Shown here in pieces: positions 47,031 through 58,017 of a stretch of DNA of 64,000 nucleotides (position 1 is its first letter; each line of letters opens with the position of its first letter). Source of the DNA: Allolobophora icterica (taxonomy: Eukaryota > Annelida > Clitellata > Crassiclitellata > Lumbricidae); NCBI GenBank assembly GCA_963556255.1, contig OY744604.1:92167062-92231061 (forward strand), written 5' to 3'. The position numbers and the translations under genes were made by a program. The notes beneath the pieces were generated by a model. That model worked only from the letters and a program-made list of their open reading frames with translations. It made no database searches and had not been told where the DNA came from.

Positions 47031-48541
47031 TCTATAAACATTGGTGGCTTTTGTATTTGATGCTAAAGTAGGCCTTGTTACTGACTTATTGTGCTTTTGA
47101 CGCTGTTTTAATCAATATCTATTATAATAAACTTTTCCAGTGGTTGTAAAAATTACGAAAATATTGTTATAGATTATATCGGATATAATGGATAATTTTT
47201 TCAACCTCAGGTATACATACTTGGCAGTGGTTGGCTCACACAACCTTTAAACACTTCTCTGGTTATAATAAAGATTTAGGCTACGCAAGTCTGCAATGTA
47301 CAATATTTAGTCTAGATAATAATAAGGTATTAGAAATAGTTCTGTCAATAATAACTTGTAGTCTTCTGCAGTATATTTTCGTTTCGCTCACTGTTTCAAC
47401 AGTTATATGGAAAAAACGAATCAAGTCTATTAAGTCAATATTGCTTAATATTACCCTAGGAAACCTATAAAATTCTGAACAATGTACTGGCACTGCCTAA
47501 GCAGTGGCGTCACTAGAGGGGTGCGGGCCGCACCGGGTGACACCTTTAGAAGTGGTGACACCAAAATGACAAAATGACTTTCTAGAAAATTTGTGTGCAG
47601 AGTTTCAGCAGAAATTATTTAAATTGACAATGACAGAAACAACAACAAAAAATTTCGTAAGCCCTGCTTACATATAGGCCTACTGTTATCAGGATCAATT
47701 TACCTATAGCTTAAACTCTTTGCTAATTTACTTTTTTAGCCTTCTAATGTGCTCCGGTCAGTGCCGTTATTATTACCCAATTACAATAACGCGTCAAATC
47801 ACGTGGTTTTGTAATTTTCGTCCGCACGTGCTACAAGCATGCGTTGTTTTTCATCGTTTTCATTTGGTGTTTTATAGGCCTAATCGCTTATCTCGTCCAA
47901 TTTTCTGTTATATTATCTGCAATGCTTGGATAAGTGTAGGCATATATTGGATGAGTTTTAAATGAATTTTGGATGAGTTCATGAGCCAGCTCTGTGTGAC
48001 GAACCTAGGCAATTATTTATACGCACGGTCCTCTGTCACCGGTCAAAGGAATTTGGCACTGGTGCGACCAGGGAAATAAATAGGTCCCTATCACTTAGAG
48101 TTTTGCATTTCGACCACTTCCCGCTCATCCACATCAGAAAAAGAAATGCGCGCCTACCCAAGTTCAATATGAGTCACGGTACCTTTTCTCAAAAAGAGAA
48201 ACCTTAAGCATATTTGAGTTTCGCTGGCTCCTATAAAGCATCTGACTCTGGCCATGAAAATTCACACTTTCTTTCTTTGTAACGATTTTGTTTAGACTTT
48301 TAACTGACTAAATTATTGTCGCTGTAAATTAATGTCACAGTGAAACCACGAGCCGAGTTGTGTATTAACATATCACTAAAATTAACACTCTTTATAACAG
48401 CAGGAACTTCCAAAAAATCAGACAGAATTCTACTACTATTAGCCTACTGAGTCCTTAGTGGACATTTTACAGAGACACATTTCAGAGAATACATTTTACA
48501 GAGAATACATTTCAGAGTAAATATTAGGCCTGCTCAATCAC
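47031..48541. other. Intronic or intergenic DNA with a hAT terminus
   Basis: A hAT-like end cagtggcgtcactag begins at 47507 with inverted gtgcgggccgcac just inside; the opposite end is not found. No gene I can support in the rest. Confidence 0.4.
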
Positions 48542-48616
48542 CTGGTTCAGAAGTAGTGACTTGTGGAGTATACGTTGTCTGCGTGAAACCCGGTGTACCA
48601 GCCACAGTCGTAGTCT
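48542..48616 (-). CDS. Thr-rich linker exon, minus-strand CUB gene
   Basis: A 75-nt exon with cttgcag acceptor and CCAG|gtgatt donor, phase 1-1. It encodes TTTVAGTPGFTQTTYTPQV then TTSEP. It precedes the type B N-half at 45766, just as the 42-nt exon 12491 precedes 14740. Probably an O-glycosylated spacer between CUB domains. Confidence 0.65.
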
Positions 48617-49421
48617 CTGCAAGTACCGTAATTTACTTTATTATAAACGAATAATTATGTTAACGTAAAAAATTTACGTTGCTATACACAACTGAATTAA
48701 TATACCCAATGTTTCACTTCATGGTTTGGTTCGAGAATTGCATTAGCAAGTATATATATCTGATGATGACAATTATGATGATTTTTGTGTTATGTAATGT
48801 AATGTATTACGACGATGCTGATGGTGGTGATGGTGATGATGGTGATGATGATGATAAACACATGAATGACTGGGTTGCCACATTGCGAATACAGTTTGTC
48901 ATTCAATTAGCCCGGCGCAAAGCTTAGTAGGTGTCTTCAGAAGAATAATCTGTGGAAGATGCCGAGAGAAATACATAACTCCGACAGAGCGACACGCCAT
49001 GTAAACCTCAGCCAGTCAACTACACCATGCTTTCCTAGCGAACGGCTGCGGAAACATTTCTCCGAGGAGTTTTCCATTCTGTAGTGACAAGGTGTTGACG
49101 ATGGCGCTGAATAATAATTTGTTCGAGGTCCTAATTCAGTAACCGCAGGTACAATAATGCTCAGAATATCAGAGGGTCACCAGAGACTGGCACATACAAA
49201 CCTGTAGAGCCCAACTAACGTTGATAAAATAATGGCATCACGTTCAGAGTCTTTGGAAAACATGCATCGCTAACTTGGAGTGATGGCAAGCGCCGCCTTT
49301 GGTCACTGGGGGCGCTTCGATCATAGATTCGTACTTATGCCCGTTTTTGGCTCATCCTAATCCAAAGACACGGGTATTTTACATCAACTGTCGATTTGTA
49401 AATATGCGCATGCACACATAC

Positions 49422-49422
<1 letters not shown>

Positions 49423-49482
<60 letters not shown>

Positions 49483-49502
49483 ATATATATATATATATAT
49501 AT
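49423..49502. repeat. (TA)n microsatellite
   Basis: Alternating ta with one acc interruption. Region 48617-49420 holds gat-rich low complexity (48760-48860) and no gene I can support. Confidence 0.95.
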
Positions 49503-50049
49503 ATTCAATTCAATTCAATTCAATAATTTTTATTGCAGCCGGTAACAACTCACAAGGATACATAAATGACAATCAATAACAGCAACGCAATTATGAGTAG
49601 AAAAAAAGAGACTAGAGATTCTTAATGCAAGTAATGAAAGAAAAGTTTTCAACGGCAATGACACTAGGTAGTCATATTGCAAGTGGTGGTGTATGAGTTA
49701 TTATCGGAAGCAATGGGTGGCTCCTAAGGGATTGGCATCCCACTAGGTGGAGACACCCAACTGAGTCAAGTATCATGGGTGCAATGAATGGCACAGGAAG
49801 CTATGCTTTTTCGAAGTGGCTAAATGCTAGTGGGAGTAGCCTAAACAATAAACAGGTTATAGAGGAGTACGCAATAAGGAGGCACAAATTAGTACAGTTA
49901 GATAGCTTAACTAAACTTATCTAATATGTCTTAACTAAATAGCTCGAGGACCAGTGCGTCGTGCAACCAGGCATAAGTTGATGTACTTAGATCATAAATG
50001 AGGCAATTTATTACTTTTAATTTTATATTTTAAGCTGGGAATTGTTATA

Positions 50050-51960
50050 CTCAAAGGAGAAAGGTGCGTAGCTTTTTTTAAAATTCATGTCGGGTTTTGG
50101 ATAGTCGAATTTCCAGTGGAATGGAGTTCCAGAGTAATGGTCCGGCAGTTCTAATACTGAATTCTCTAGTGTTAGTTCTCGCTTTCGCTGGGCGGTACGA
50201 TGTGGCGCTCCTAGTGAAATGATCATGAATCTGGGAACCAAGGGTGAAGTACCCCGCAAATGAGGCTGGTAACAGATTGTGTTCGTATCGATAAATGAAT
50301 TCACCTGTTTGCAAAATTCTTATTTGTTTTAGGTTTAGCAATTCCAGGTTCCTGAAGATGGGGGAGGTATGGGCGTCTCTGCTAACTCCCTCAATTATCC
50401 TAATGGCCTTCTTTTGGAGGATTATTAATTTATGGAGTCGGGATTCATAGTTCGAGGACCAAATTAGGTTACAATAGTTTAGATATGGGAAAATTAGAGA
50501 GTAGTATAAGTTTAGCCTAATCGATTTTGGAAGCAGATACGAGATTCTTGAGATTATTCCTATGTTTTTAGCTATTTTTAGAGAAATGTAGTTAATGTGG
50601 GTTTTCCACGTCAAATGTTGGTCGAGAAACACCCCCAGGAACTTGGTCGAGTCAACTTGGGAGATGGGTTTTCCTTCCAGATTTAAGGCCCAGTTAACTG
50701 GTTTAATTTTTCTATGTGATCTAAAGTTTATAAAATTGGTTTTGTCTACATTTAATGTAAGTCTATTGGCTAGAAACCAGTTACTGATTAGGTTAAGTTC
50801 ACGGTTGACAATTTCTGTAAGGGAGGTGTGGGAGCGGTTGGAGTAGAAAATATTGGTGTCGTCCGCGAATAGAATAAGGTGCAGAGTCGTTGAGACATTG
50901 GCTAGGTCGTTTATATACAGCAGAAATAGGAGTGGTCCGAGATTCGAGCCCTGAGGGACTCCGTATGTTATGTGGCCTAAGGCCGATAATGACCCATTAC
51001 ATGAGACTCTTTGTGTGCGATTTGAAAAGTAGCTTTGGAACCATTTTTGTTGTAGGCCTCTAATACCATAATTTGACATTTTTTTAAGGAGGATGGAGTG
51101 GTCGACCGTGTCGAAGGCTTTCGCTAAATCTATAAAGATTCCAATAGAATATTCGTTCTTATCAATAGCTTTTGAGATTTTATCCTCCATATCAAGTAAG
51201 GCCATGAATGTGGAGTGACCAGGCTGAAATCCGTATTGAGACGGGTGTATTATATTAGCTTTATTAATGTAGGAACTAAGCCTATCATACATTATTTTTT
51301 CTAGGAATTTTGCAAAATAAGGCAGGATGGAGATCGGCCGATAGTTGACAAGGGATTCTTTTTCTCCTTTTTTAAATATTGGGACCACTTTTGCAATTTT
51401 GAGTTGATCGGGGACAGTTCCATGCATTAGAGAGCAATTAATGATTTCTGTTAGGGGTTGGATTACACGAGAGAGATTAGCAGTTGCTATATAGGGGTCA
51501 ATGTCGTCAATACCTCTAGTATGAGTTTTCTTTAAGTTCCTCCCTATGTTCAAGAGTTCCTCTGGTGAGGTAAGGGTTAGTCCCATTGAGTTCAAGTTAG
51601 AGGGGGGCAAATAGTCTTCAAATGGGCAAAGTGGGGTTTGGAGCTTATTAGCTAGGTCATTGGCTATGTTAATAAAATAATTATTAAAACTGTTAGCTAT
51701 TAGATCAGCATTTTTAATTTCTGTTCCATTAATTAACAAATGTTCTACTTTTGGGCGCTTATTGTCTAGGTGCATTGCAGAGCGAATTAATTTCCAGGTC
51801 ATCTTTAGGTCATTATGGTGTTTACAGAATTCTTTCGCATAGTAATTTCGTTCAGCATTAATTCTAATCGACTTAAATTTATTTCTATAAGTATTAAATT
51901 TTATTTTATTATCAGCGGTAGGGTTTTTTAGGTATTTAACATATAGTTTGTTTTTTTCCG
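50050..51960 (-). CDS. LINE ORF2, reverse transcriptase part
   Basis: Frame open from 51960 to 50078. RT motifs in order: NYRPISILPYFAKFLEKI, PSQYGFQPGHST, FIDLAKAFDTVDH, YGVPQGSNLGPLLFLLYIND, FADDTNIF (catalytic Asp pair), LTLNVDKTNFI and STKFLGVFLDQHLTW. The C-terminal GPLLWNSIPLEIR follows. After HEF a stop falls in an A7 run; one more A would continue to the usual KKLRTFLL ending. The protein copies element RNA at the nicked target. Confidence 0.92.
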
Positions 51961-53412
51961 GCAGGATTTAAGCAGTGCGGGCGACATCCAAGGTTGGGTA
52001 TAGTTAGCCTTTGGTTTTCTAGAAGCTAGTTTTAAAGGGAATGCACAATTATACACCTCGGTATATTTGGCAATAAAGCAGTCATATGCTTCATTAACTT
52101 GACCCGTCGCACAGTGAGCTACGACCAAATCCCAGTTCATATCTGCAAGTGCCTTTTCAAATTGCTTCATACCTCTGTCAGTTATAGGTCTGGTTTCATC
52201 GTTATGGAATTCTTGCTTAGTCGAGGCCTCAAGTGAAAATTGCGCGTAGATAGATAGGTGGTCAGATAGATCAGAGATTATGATGAACGCAGACAGCAAC
52301 TTGGACCACGCAGTGCAAAAGATATTGTCAATTAATGTTTTGGTGTTAGGAGTGATTCTGGTTGGTTTAGTGATAACCGGGAGGTACTGGTGGGAGATTA
52401 AGCTATTATAAAAGATATTAGTTTCTTTATGCTCATTAACTTTCAATAAATCGACGTTGAAGTCTCCAAGAAGTATAATCTCCGTAGAGTTTTTTTTAAG
52501 GCGTGATAATAATTCCTCAACTTCCCCATTAAAATCATTTAATCCTTGTCCTGGAGGTCTATAAATTATACCGACAATTGGTGTTGATTTTTTTAGATTT
52601 ACTCTAATAAATTGACTCTCAAAAGTTTTCGGTTCGTTTATTCCTTCAAACGGATTATATGTTTGGAATCTGAGATTGTCTTTGATTAGCAGACCAACTC
52701 CGCCTCCCCCTCCCCCGGACCTGGCTCTACCAATGAAGTCATATCCCGGGAGACTAACAGTTTCAGCAGAGTCATTATTGAGCCAGGTCTCTGAGAGAGC
52801 CAGGATGGAGATCTGTAATTTTTCAATTAGTTCTCTAATTTCCGTTATCTTGGGAGAGACACTCCTACAGTTTATATGTAGGACTGAGAAATTCCTGTCA
52901 CCAGAGGGTTCTTCGTTTTGTATCTTTTTTCCAATTGCCGCTGGGGAAATATAATCACTAGACCATTTATTACGTTTAAAGTAATTTTGATCCGGGTCTA
53001 AATTTGGGTCATTAAGGATAGATTCGGACTCTAAATCATCAGGGAAAACCTCTAGTTCAATTTCTTGCATTGGATCATTGATATCGTCGCTGTTCCTAGC
53101 AGGTAGTGAGGCTTCAGCCCCAAGGTCCCCCTCATCATCAGTTGAAGAGGAGAAATTGTTATAGCAGGTAGCGCAGTACCCGGGAGCGGAATCGTTTATA
53201 TTATCGTTTAAATTAGTTGCACACTGCCTATGAATTGTTCTATTACATGAGAAGCACCGTGTTATTTCATCATTTGCCTGACTAGGTAGAAAGCACCTGT
53301 TGCATCGCGCATCTGGCCCCCGAGTAGGCGCCGAAAGAATGGATAGATAGTTTCCGCCGCCGCTCCTTTTTCCTAAGACAGAAGTAATTAACTCTGATCG
53401 AATTGATACCAT
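51928..53412 (-). CDS. LINE ORF2, PHD finger and APE endonuclease part
   Basis: Start ATG 53412 (MVSIRSEL). The frame is open further upstream, but only through a (TA)-rich repeat. A Cys4-His-Cys3 PHD finger has C37, C40, C53, C56, H61, C64, C80 and C83. Endonuclease motifs follow: LHINCRSV, LALSETWL (catalytic Glu), GIIYRPPGQG, LLGDFNVDL and SDLSDH. The frame shifts in an A7 run near 51950 into the RT frame. PHD fingers are known in CR1-group elements, mostly in ORF1; here it is at the N-terminus of the endonuclease ORF. Confidence 0.88.
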   Translation of the reverse strand: MVSIRSELITSVLGKRSGGGNYLSILSAPTRGPDARCNRCFLPSQANDEITRCFSCNRTIHRQCATNLNDNINDSAPGYCATCYNNFSSSTDDEGDLGAEASLPARNSDDINDPMQEIELEVFPDDLESESILNDPNLDPDQNYFKRNKWSSDYISPAAIGKKIQNEEPSGDRNFSVLHINCRSVSPKITEIRELIEKLQISILALSETWLNNDSAETVSLPGYDFIGRARSGGGGGGVGLLIKDNLRFQTYNPFEGINEPKTFESQFIRVNLKKSTPIVGIIYRPPGQGLNDFNGEVEELLSRLKKNSTEIILLGDFNVDLLKVNEHKETNIFYNSLISHQYLPVITKPTRITPNTKTLIDNIFCTAWSKLLSAFIIISDLSDHLSIYAQFSLEASTKQEFHNDETRPITDRGMKQFEKALADMNWDLVVAHCATGQVNEAYDCFIAKYTEVYNCAFPLKLASRKPKANYTQPWMSPALLKSCRKKTNYMLNT

Positions 53413-53475
53413 ATATATACATATATATACACACATATATATATATATACACATACATATACATACACATATACA

Positions 53476-54619
53476 GACGGGCGTAAAGAGTAATTGAAGA
53501 ATGGAACGGGGTTAGACCTAAGATGGGTTCAAATATAAAGAACGTGCCCTGTGCTAAAGTATGGCGATGAACTTGGAGGGCTGGAACCAAAAATAGGTAT
53601 ACCTACTCATTAGTATGAGTGCTAGGATATATGACCAAGAAGAGAAGTGTCACATTATAGAAGAGCGGGAGGGGCAGAAGGGAGGTGAGGTTGTAGCAGG
53701 GTAACTTCCTAGTAACAATATTTTCTAAATATAGGAGTAACATCCTACTTACAATCTATATAAGGACTGTTCAAAATACACCAAAGAATCTGTTCAAAAG
53801 TAAGCCAAGGGAAGAAAACAAATTGCATAACAGTTGGGGTAAAAGGCGAGAGAGGGGGTAGAGCAGGGATAGGAAAAGAGGAGAATAGGAGATTGGGTGA
53901 GAGGAAGGTAAGAACCTAGGAGCAGACAATTCAAAAATGGTAAACAAGCAGACTAAATTCAGCAGGAAGCCCCTGCAGAAAGAACGTGATAACATATTGA
54001 TTCTTAACTATGTAACGCAATAACAAATTAATTCTTAACTAAGTAAAGTCAATTATTCGAGAACAAGCCAAGATATCAAGCCGAGTCCAAGCTGATGAAA
54101 CCTCAGTACGACATGATATCATATAACTTCTTAACTAAGCAGAGTCGCATTGTCCACAAGCCTGAAGGCGACTAGTTATCGAGACAAGTTAGGGAAACTA
54201 CAAACTCAGTCTGACACCCAAGTATGGAATTCCCCTTGCTGACATTTAAATGAATTATGTACACTAGATTAATAGTTCATAATGTCAGATCGCGTCATCA
54301 AGGTATCAATTATATAATTGGTTCGTATACTAAATCGATATCATTCTGAGTTCGAGGCAATAGTGGAACGGTATTTCCCCTAATGATAACCTAAATGAAG
54401 AAATGTACAGGTAAGTGAATTTACTTGTGTGACGCAGTCCGTGCAGTGAAAATTCAATCCAAAGATATTCCAATATGATGTCAGCGATCAAAGGTAAGAA
54501 CGTCTACGAGAGTAAGAACTCACGCTGTTAGGCGGAGCCCTTAACGACGTGGTGAGATTGTAGACAACGCGGCAACGCCGAGAATGTATGAGGGAGCTTG
54601 TTCTGGACGGTTATCGATC
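53476..54619. other. LINE inter-ORF spacer
   Basis: About 1.1 kb between ORF1 stop and ORF2 start with no domain I recognise; unusually long for this group. Confidence 0.4.
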
Positions 54620-56156
54620 TCAGGCCTTCTCCTTGGTGATCGGGGGGCCAGGGAGAGGTTGATCATAGGTGGGTATCAGTGTCTGGAGTTCCCTCAGGCT
54701 TAGGATCCGGTTTGGTTTAGTTCCTTGATCGGATGAGAGTTTGAGATACGTCAGGCCGCTCGCAGTCCAGGTGGAGGCAGCTCTGCCTTCTCTAACGAAG
54801 CCTCTGGCCTTAGCGTAGATCTGTGCATTCCGAGCCGTCAGATATTCATTAATGTACAGGGTGGGCCAGTAGGAATGCACCAACTTTGACGCCTTATAAC
54901 TTGAACAATTTTTATCTGAGCGTCTTGTCCAATATATCAGATTGAAGATAATTATCCATTTTTTGATTCTGCAAAATATCTACGAGATAGTGTTACGACT
55001 TTATGAGATAATGCTATTAATATTCGATGTGCCATTTTCTGGCCATAAAACTGCAAGAAAAACAAAAGTCTGAAACTGAAGACGTCAGTTCTAAGCAGTC
55101 ACTTAGTACTAACAATTAATATCTTGAGTGAATTTACCATCAGTCAAACAAATACTCAATAATGTCCACCACGTGCTCGGACTCTTACTCGTCCCTGGAT
55201 TGTTGTCTTGGCTGGAAATTAACTCTTGGACTTGTGCAATGTTCGCTGCTGTGCGCGCAGAACGTTTGCGACCACAGTTGCGGCTGTTAGACGTTCCCGT
55301 AGCATCAATTTGTTTAATCAATCGATCTAGAGCATATTTATTCCATTTTCTAGAAGGGAATTCTATCATCATCTGATGTGCATTGTATCCTTTTTCTGTT
55401 CTTAAAATTCGGATTAAAATTCTATCCTCTTCCGCGAGCGGCGTCATGATGTTCAATATTTACATTCAAAATTGAGAGGTGTGCGCCGCACCGAAATTTT
55501 ATAACAGTGGTGCCGTATATCAGTGCAAGATTTGACACAGTAGTAGAGTGGATGATTACTTTCAATTTAGTATATTGGGCACGATGTTCGGATAACAATT
55601 GTTCAAGTTATATCCATTCAAAGTTGGTGCATTCCTACTGGCCCACCCTGTATATTGGGGTTTTCCGGAGTTGTAGACGGGCTTTGTAGATTAGATTTCT
55701 TTTCCCCCTAGTCTCGAATTTCACTAGCACCGGTCGTTGTTTTTCTTTGCCCTTCTTTGGCAGCCTATATGCATAAGCGATGTCAGCTTCTGAGATTGAC
55801 AGCCCGAGTGTAGCATTACACAGGTCCAGCGTTGCTAATGTCGCTTCTCTTTCGGGAGGGTCCTTTGAGTCGAGGGATTTATTCATCTCAGCAAGTCCAT
55901 GGAGGACTAGGCTATTTGCTCGAGCCTCCGTTTCAACCTGGTCCAGCCGGAATCGAAGTTGTTCATTTTCTTCTTCTAGGAACAGTTGTTTTTTGTTCAG
56001 ATTATCAAGTTGTGGTGATAGTAGGTCATTGACTATTTGATGCACTATTGGGATCAATTTGAGTATAACTCTCTCGATGATTATGTCGAGTTTCTTTTCC
56101 AGCGTATCTTCAACTAGCTCCACTATCTCATCCGCTTTCACATTTTTTTTCGCCAT
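54620..56156 (-). CDS. LINE ORF1 (coiled coil plus RRM-like), split by a mariner
   Basis: The frame runs from ATG 56156 to 55651, then, beyond the mariner, from 54854 to the stop at 54620-54622; about 245 residues without the insert. Residues 1-80 are helical and charged (coiled coil, LNKKQLFLEEENEQLRFRLD). An RRM-like domain follows (ANSLVLHGLAE, DIAYAYRLPKKGKEKQRPVL, FETRGKRNLIY) and a C-terminal domain (YLTARNAQIYAKARGF). ORF1 proteins bind element RNA. The insertion point is a TA inside a Tyr codon. Confidence 0.85.
54857..55650 (-). mobile_element. Internally deleted Tc1/mariner element
   Basis: Inverted termini of at least 30 bp start cagggtgggccagtagga; TA duplication at 54855-54856 and 55651-55652. 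The minus frame 55447-55109 encodes a mariner transposase N-terminus (LAEEDRILIRILRTEKGYNA, LIKQIDATGTSN, RKRSARTAANIAQVQELI), a helix-turn-helix DNA-binding domain. The catalytic domain is deleted; at 794 bp it is much shorter than the usual ~1.3 kb. It needs transposase in trans. Confidence 0.93.
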
Positions 56157-56601
56157 GTCGAATAGTATAACAAATTTTTTTTACGTTATCCCTTCTGGCA
56201 GAACTCTAGTTTCCACGTAGAATATGGAGTATCCTTGTAGGCCTAGTACTGTTGATATTTTCGTCAATAAGTACCGAGGTTTCTTTAGGACCGTGGAGGG
56301 TAAATCCCTGTCCTATATAAAGATGTGTACACCACAATCGCACCGATTCAGCGTACAAACGAGATCGAGCTACGAGCAGTGCCCTTCCCTTCCAGTTTAT
56401 ATGTCGACAGTTTTGCGGTCAAATTTTCTCTAAATCTCCAGAGATTATTGTAGAATTTTCCGTTTATCCATGGTCCATGTATTATTCCTCAAATATTGAG
56501 AAACATTAAGCAAAAGATTTCGTTCTATTACTCAGAAAATCTAATTTCTATCGGAGCGACGGCAGAATACGTCCAGCCTATCCGGTAACCATTCTCACCT
56601 C

Positions 56602-56702
56602 TTAGTTAAACTATGGTTTTAACTAAACTTTTTTTAGTAAAACTTCATCTTTAACTAAAAATTTGTTAGTCAAACTAAAAGTTAGCAAGTTTTTAGTTAA
56701 CT
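56602..56702. repeat. ~100-bp direct repeat, copy 1
   Basis: Identical by eye to 57123-57223; begins ttagttaaactatggtttta. Copy 2 lies inside the hAT at 56743-57977, copy 1 just outside it. Confidence 0.9.
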
Positions 56703-56742
56703 AGTTGCATATAGATATATATATGACGATAGCTTTAAGAAG

Positions 56743-57977
56743 CAGTGGCGGCTCTAGGCTTTTCCAACGGGGGGGGGGAAGGAGGGGCCGGGGATCCTGA
56801 CAGGGGGGCCAGCTGACGTCACTTTTTCCAACTTTTTTCCAACTTTTGCGACAAACATTTTCACAAGAACAGAGGTTAAGTGAACTGCAATAATGCAGAG
56901 CGTCAATGACAATTTCACCTTCAAACTATGCAATGTATACTGTTCTGGCATACAGTTACAGGTGTACTGTGTAGTGTATGAATTTGAAAACACAGGTTGT
57001 TGATGCTAAAACCCTGGAGGGCTAAAAAAAAAATTTTGACAGTGTTCAATGCTCATTGCGGAAAAATAGTTGCATATTGCTGATTTTTTTTAGTTAAACT
57101 TGTTAGTTAGCAACTAAAAAATGTTAGTTAAACTATGGTTTTAACTAAACTTTTTTTAGTAAAACTTCATCTTTAACTAAAAATTTGTTAGTCAAACTAA
57201 AAGTTAGCAAGTTTTTAGTTAACTATTGCCCATCACTGGATAGCAGCACCCTCTCATTCATTTTAGGGACACACTGTTTGGGTAGTAAAAAGCGCCTATA
57301 ACTAATACAGGACACACCTATCTAGTGTCACTGAACAGTTTCAGTTGCCTCACTGGTTACCCTGGATATAATACACCCTGTGCTTCACCCATTTCTTATA
57401 TGTAATAGAACTTGAAGTAAAAACTTATAACCTTTGAAGTAATTTTTAAAAATCCATTGCTTCTGAAATAGATGCATCAATTAAACTTAGATTCAATTTA
57501 TTTGCATAACAATGGAACTAAATGGCCCACGGAGTCGACTGCCTTACCAACTAATGTACATCCTTATTTACACCACTCATTAGATGTGTTCATTACACTT
57601 GCACCATCATAACCTTGACACACTAAATATGAGCCAATGTCGAACCATTATGACTGTAAGGTATCTAAAATAAGCCCTGACAATGACTACACAATTAATT
57701 CGTTTGCAGGTTTAAAATCTAGAAAGCATTCGCTAACTTCTTGTTGGGAAAAATCATATAGAGATCTAACAAAAGATGTTCCTTGTGACTAATATCTTTT
57801 GTTTCATCAACAGCGATAGAAAAATAAACAGAACCCCTAACCTCTTCTATTATCTGATCCCTAACTTATGACAGATTTGATAATAGATCAGACTCTGATT
57901 TGGGGGGCTACTGGGGGGGGCACAAACTCATTTGGGGGGGCCATGACCCCCTGGCCCCCCCTGTGGAGCCGCCACTG
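56743..57977 (-). mobile_element. hAT element with degraded transposase
   Basis: Termini cagtggcggctc and (right end) gagccgccactg; perfect target duplication TTAAGAAG at 56735-56742 and 57978-57985. The minus frame around 57870-57740 reads DQIIEEVRGSVYFSIAVDET then KDISHKEHLLLD, the DET motif region of hAT (ZMYM-related) transposases, before frameshifts. Most of the transposase is lost. Poly-G-rich subterminal stretches lie at both ends. Confidence 0.9.
57123..57223. repeat. ~100-bp direct repeat, copy 2
   Basis: See 56602. It is followed by tgcccatcactgg, a common hAT-MITE end, so it may be a small element nested in the larger one. Confidence 0.85.
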
Positions 57978-58017
57978 TTAAGAAGGGAAACTGTTCGAAG
58001 AATGGCGAGTTCATTGC

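Larger units (their letters stand above)
49503..56450 (-). mobile_element. Nearly full-length CR1-like LINE with two ORFs
   Basis: Order on the minus strand: 5' region from about 56450, ORF1 (56156-54620, cut by a mariner), spacer of 1.2 kb (54619-53413), ORF2 with PHD finger, APE endonuclease and RT (53412-50050), 3' UTR, and a (TTGAA)n tail at 49503-49523. ORF2 has one frameshift in an A7 run near 51950 and another in an A-run near 50075. The coding portion is otherwise intact, so the copy is young or the indels are sequencing errors. Confidence 0.85.

Noticed and set aside
47231..47470. 79-codon plus frame with hydrophobic segment
   Set aside because: AT-rich, no splice or domain support.
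49033..49130. Possible plus-strand CUB C-half (CGNISPRSFPFCSDKVLT-like) after a tttcctag acceptor
   Set aside because: It lies on the strand opposite to the minus-strand CUB exons around it, lacks the GF-x-Y end and a good donor, and is short. Could be an orphan relic.
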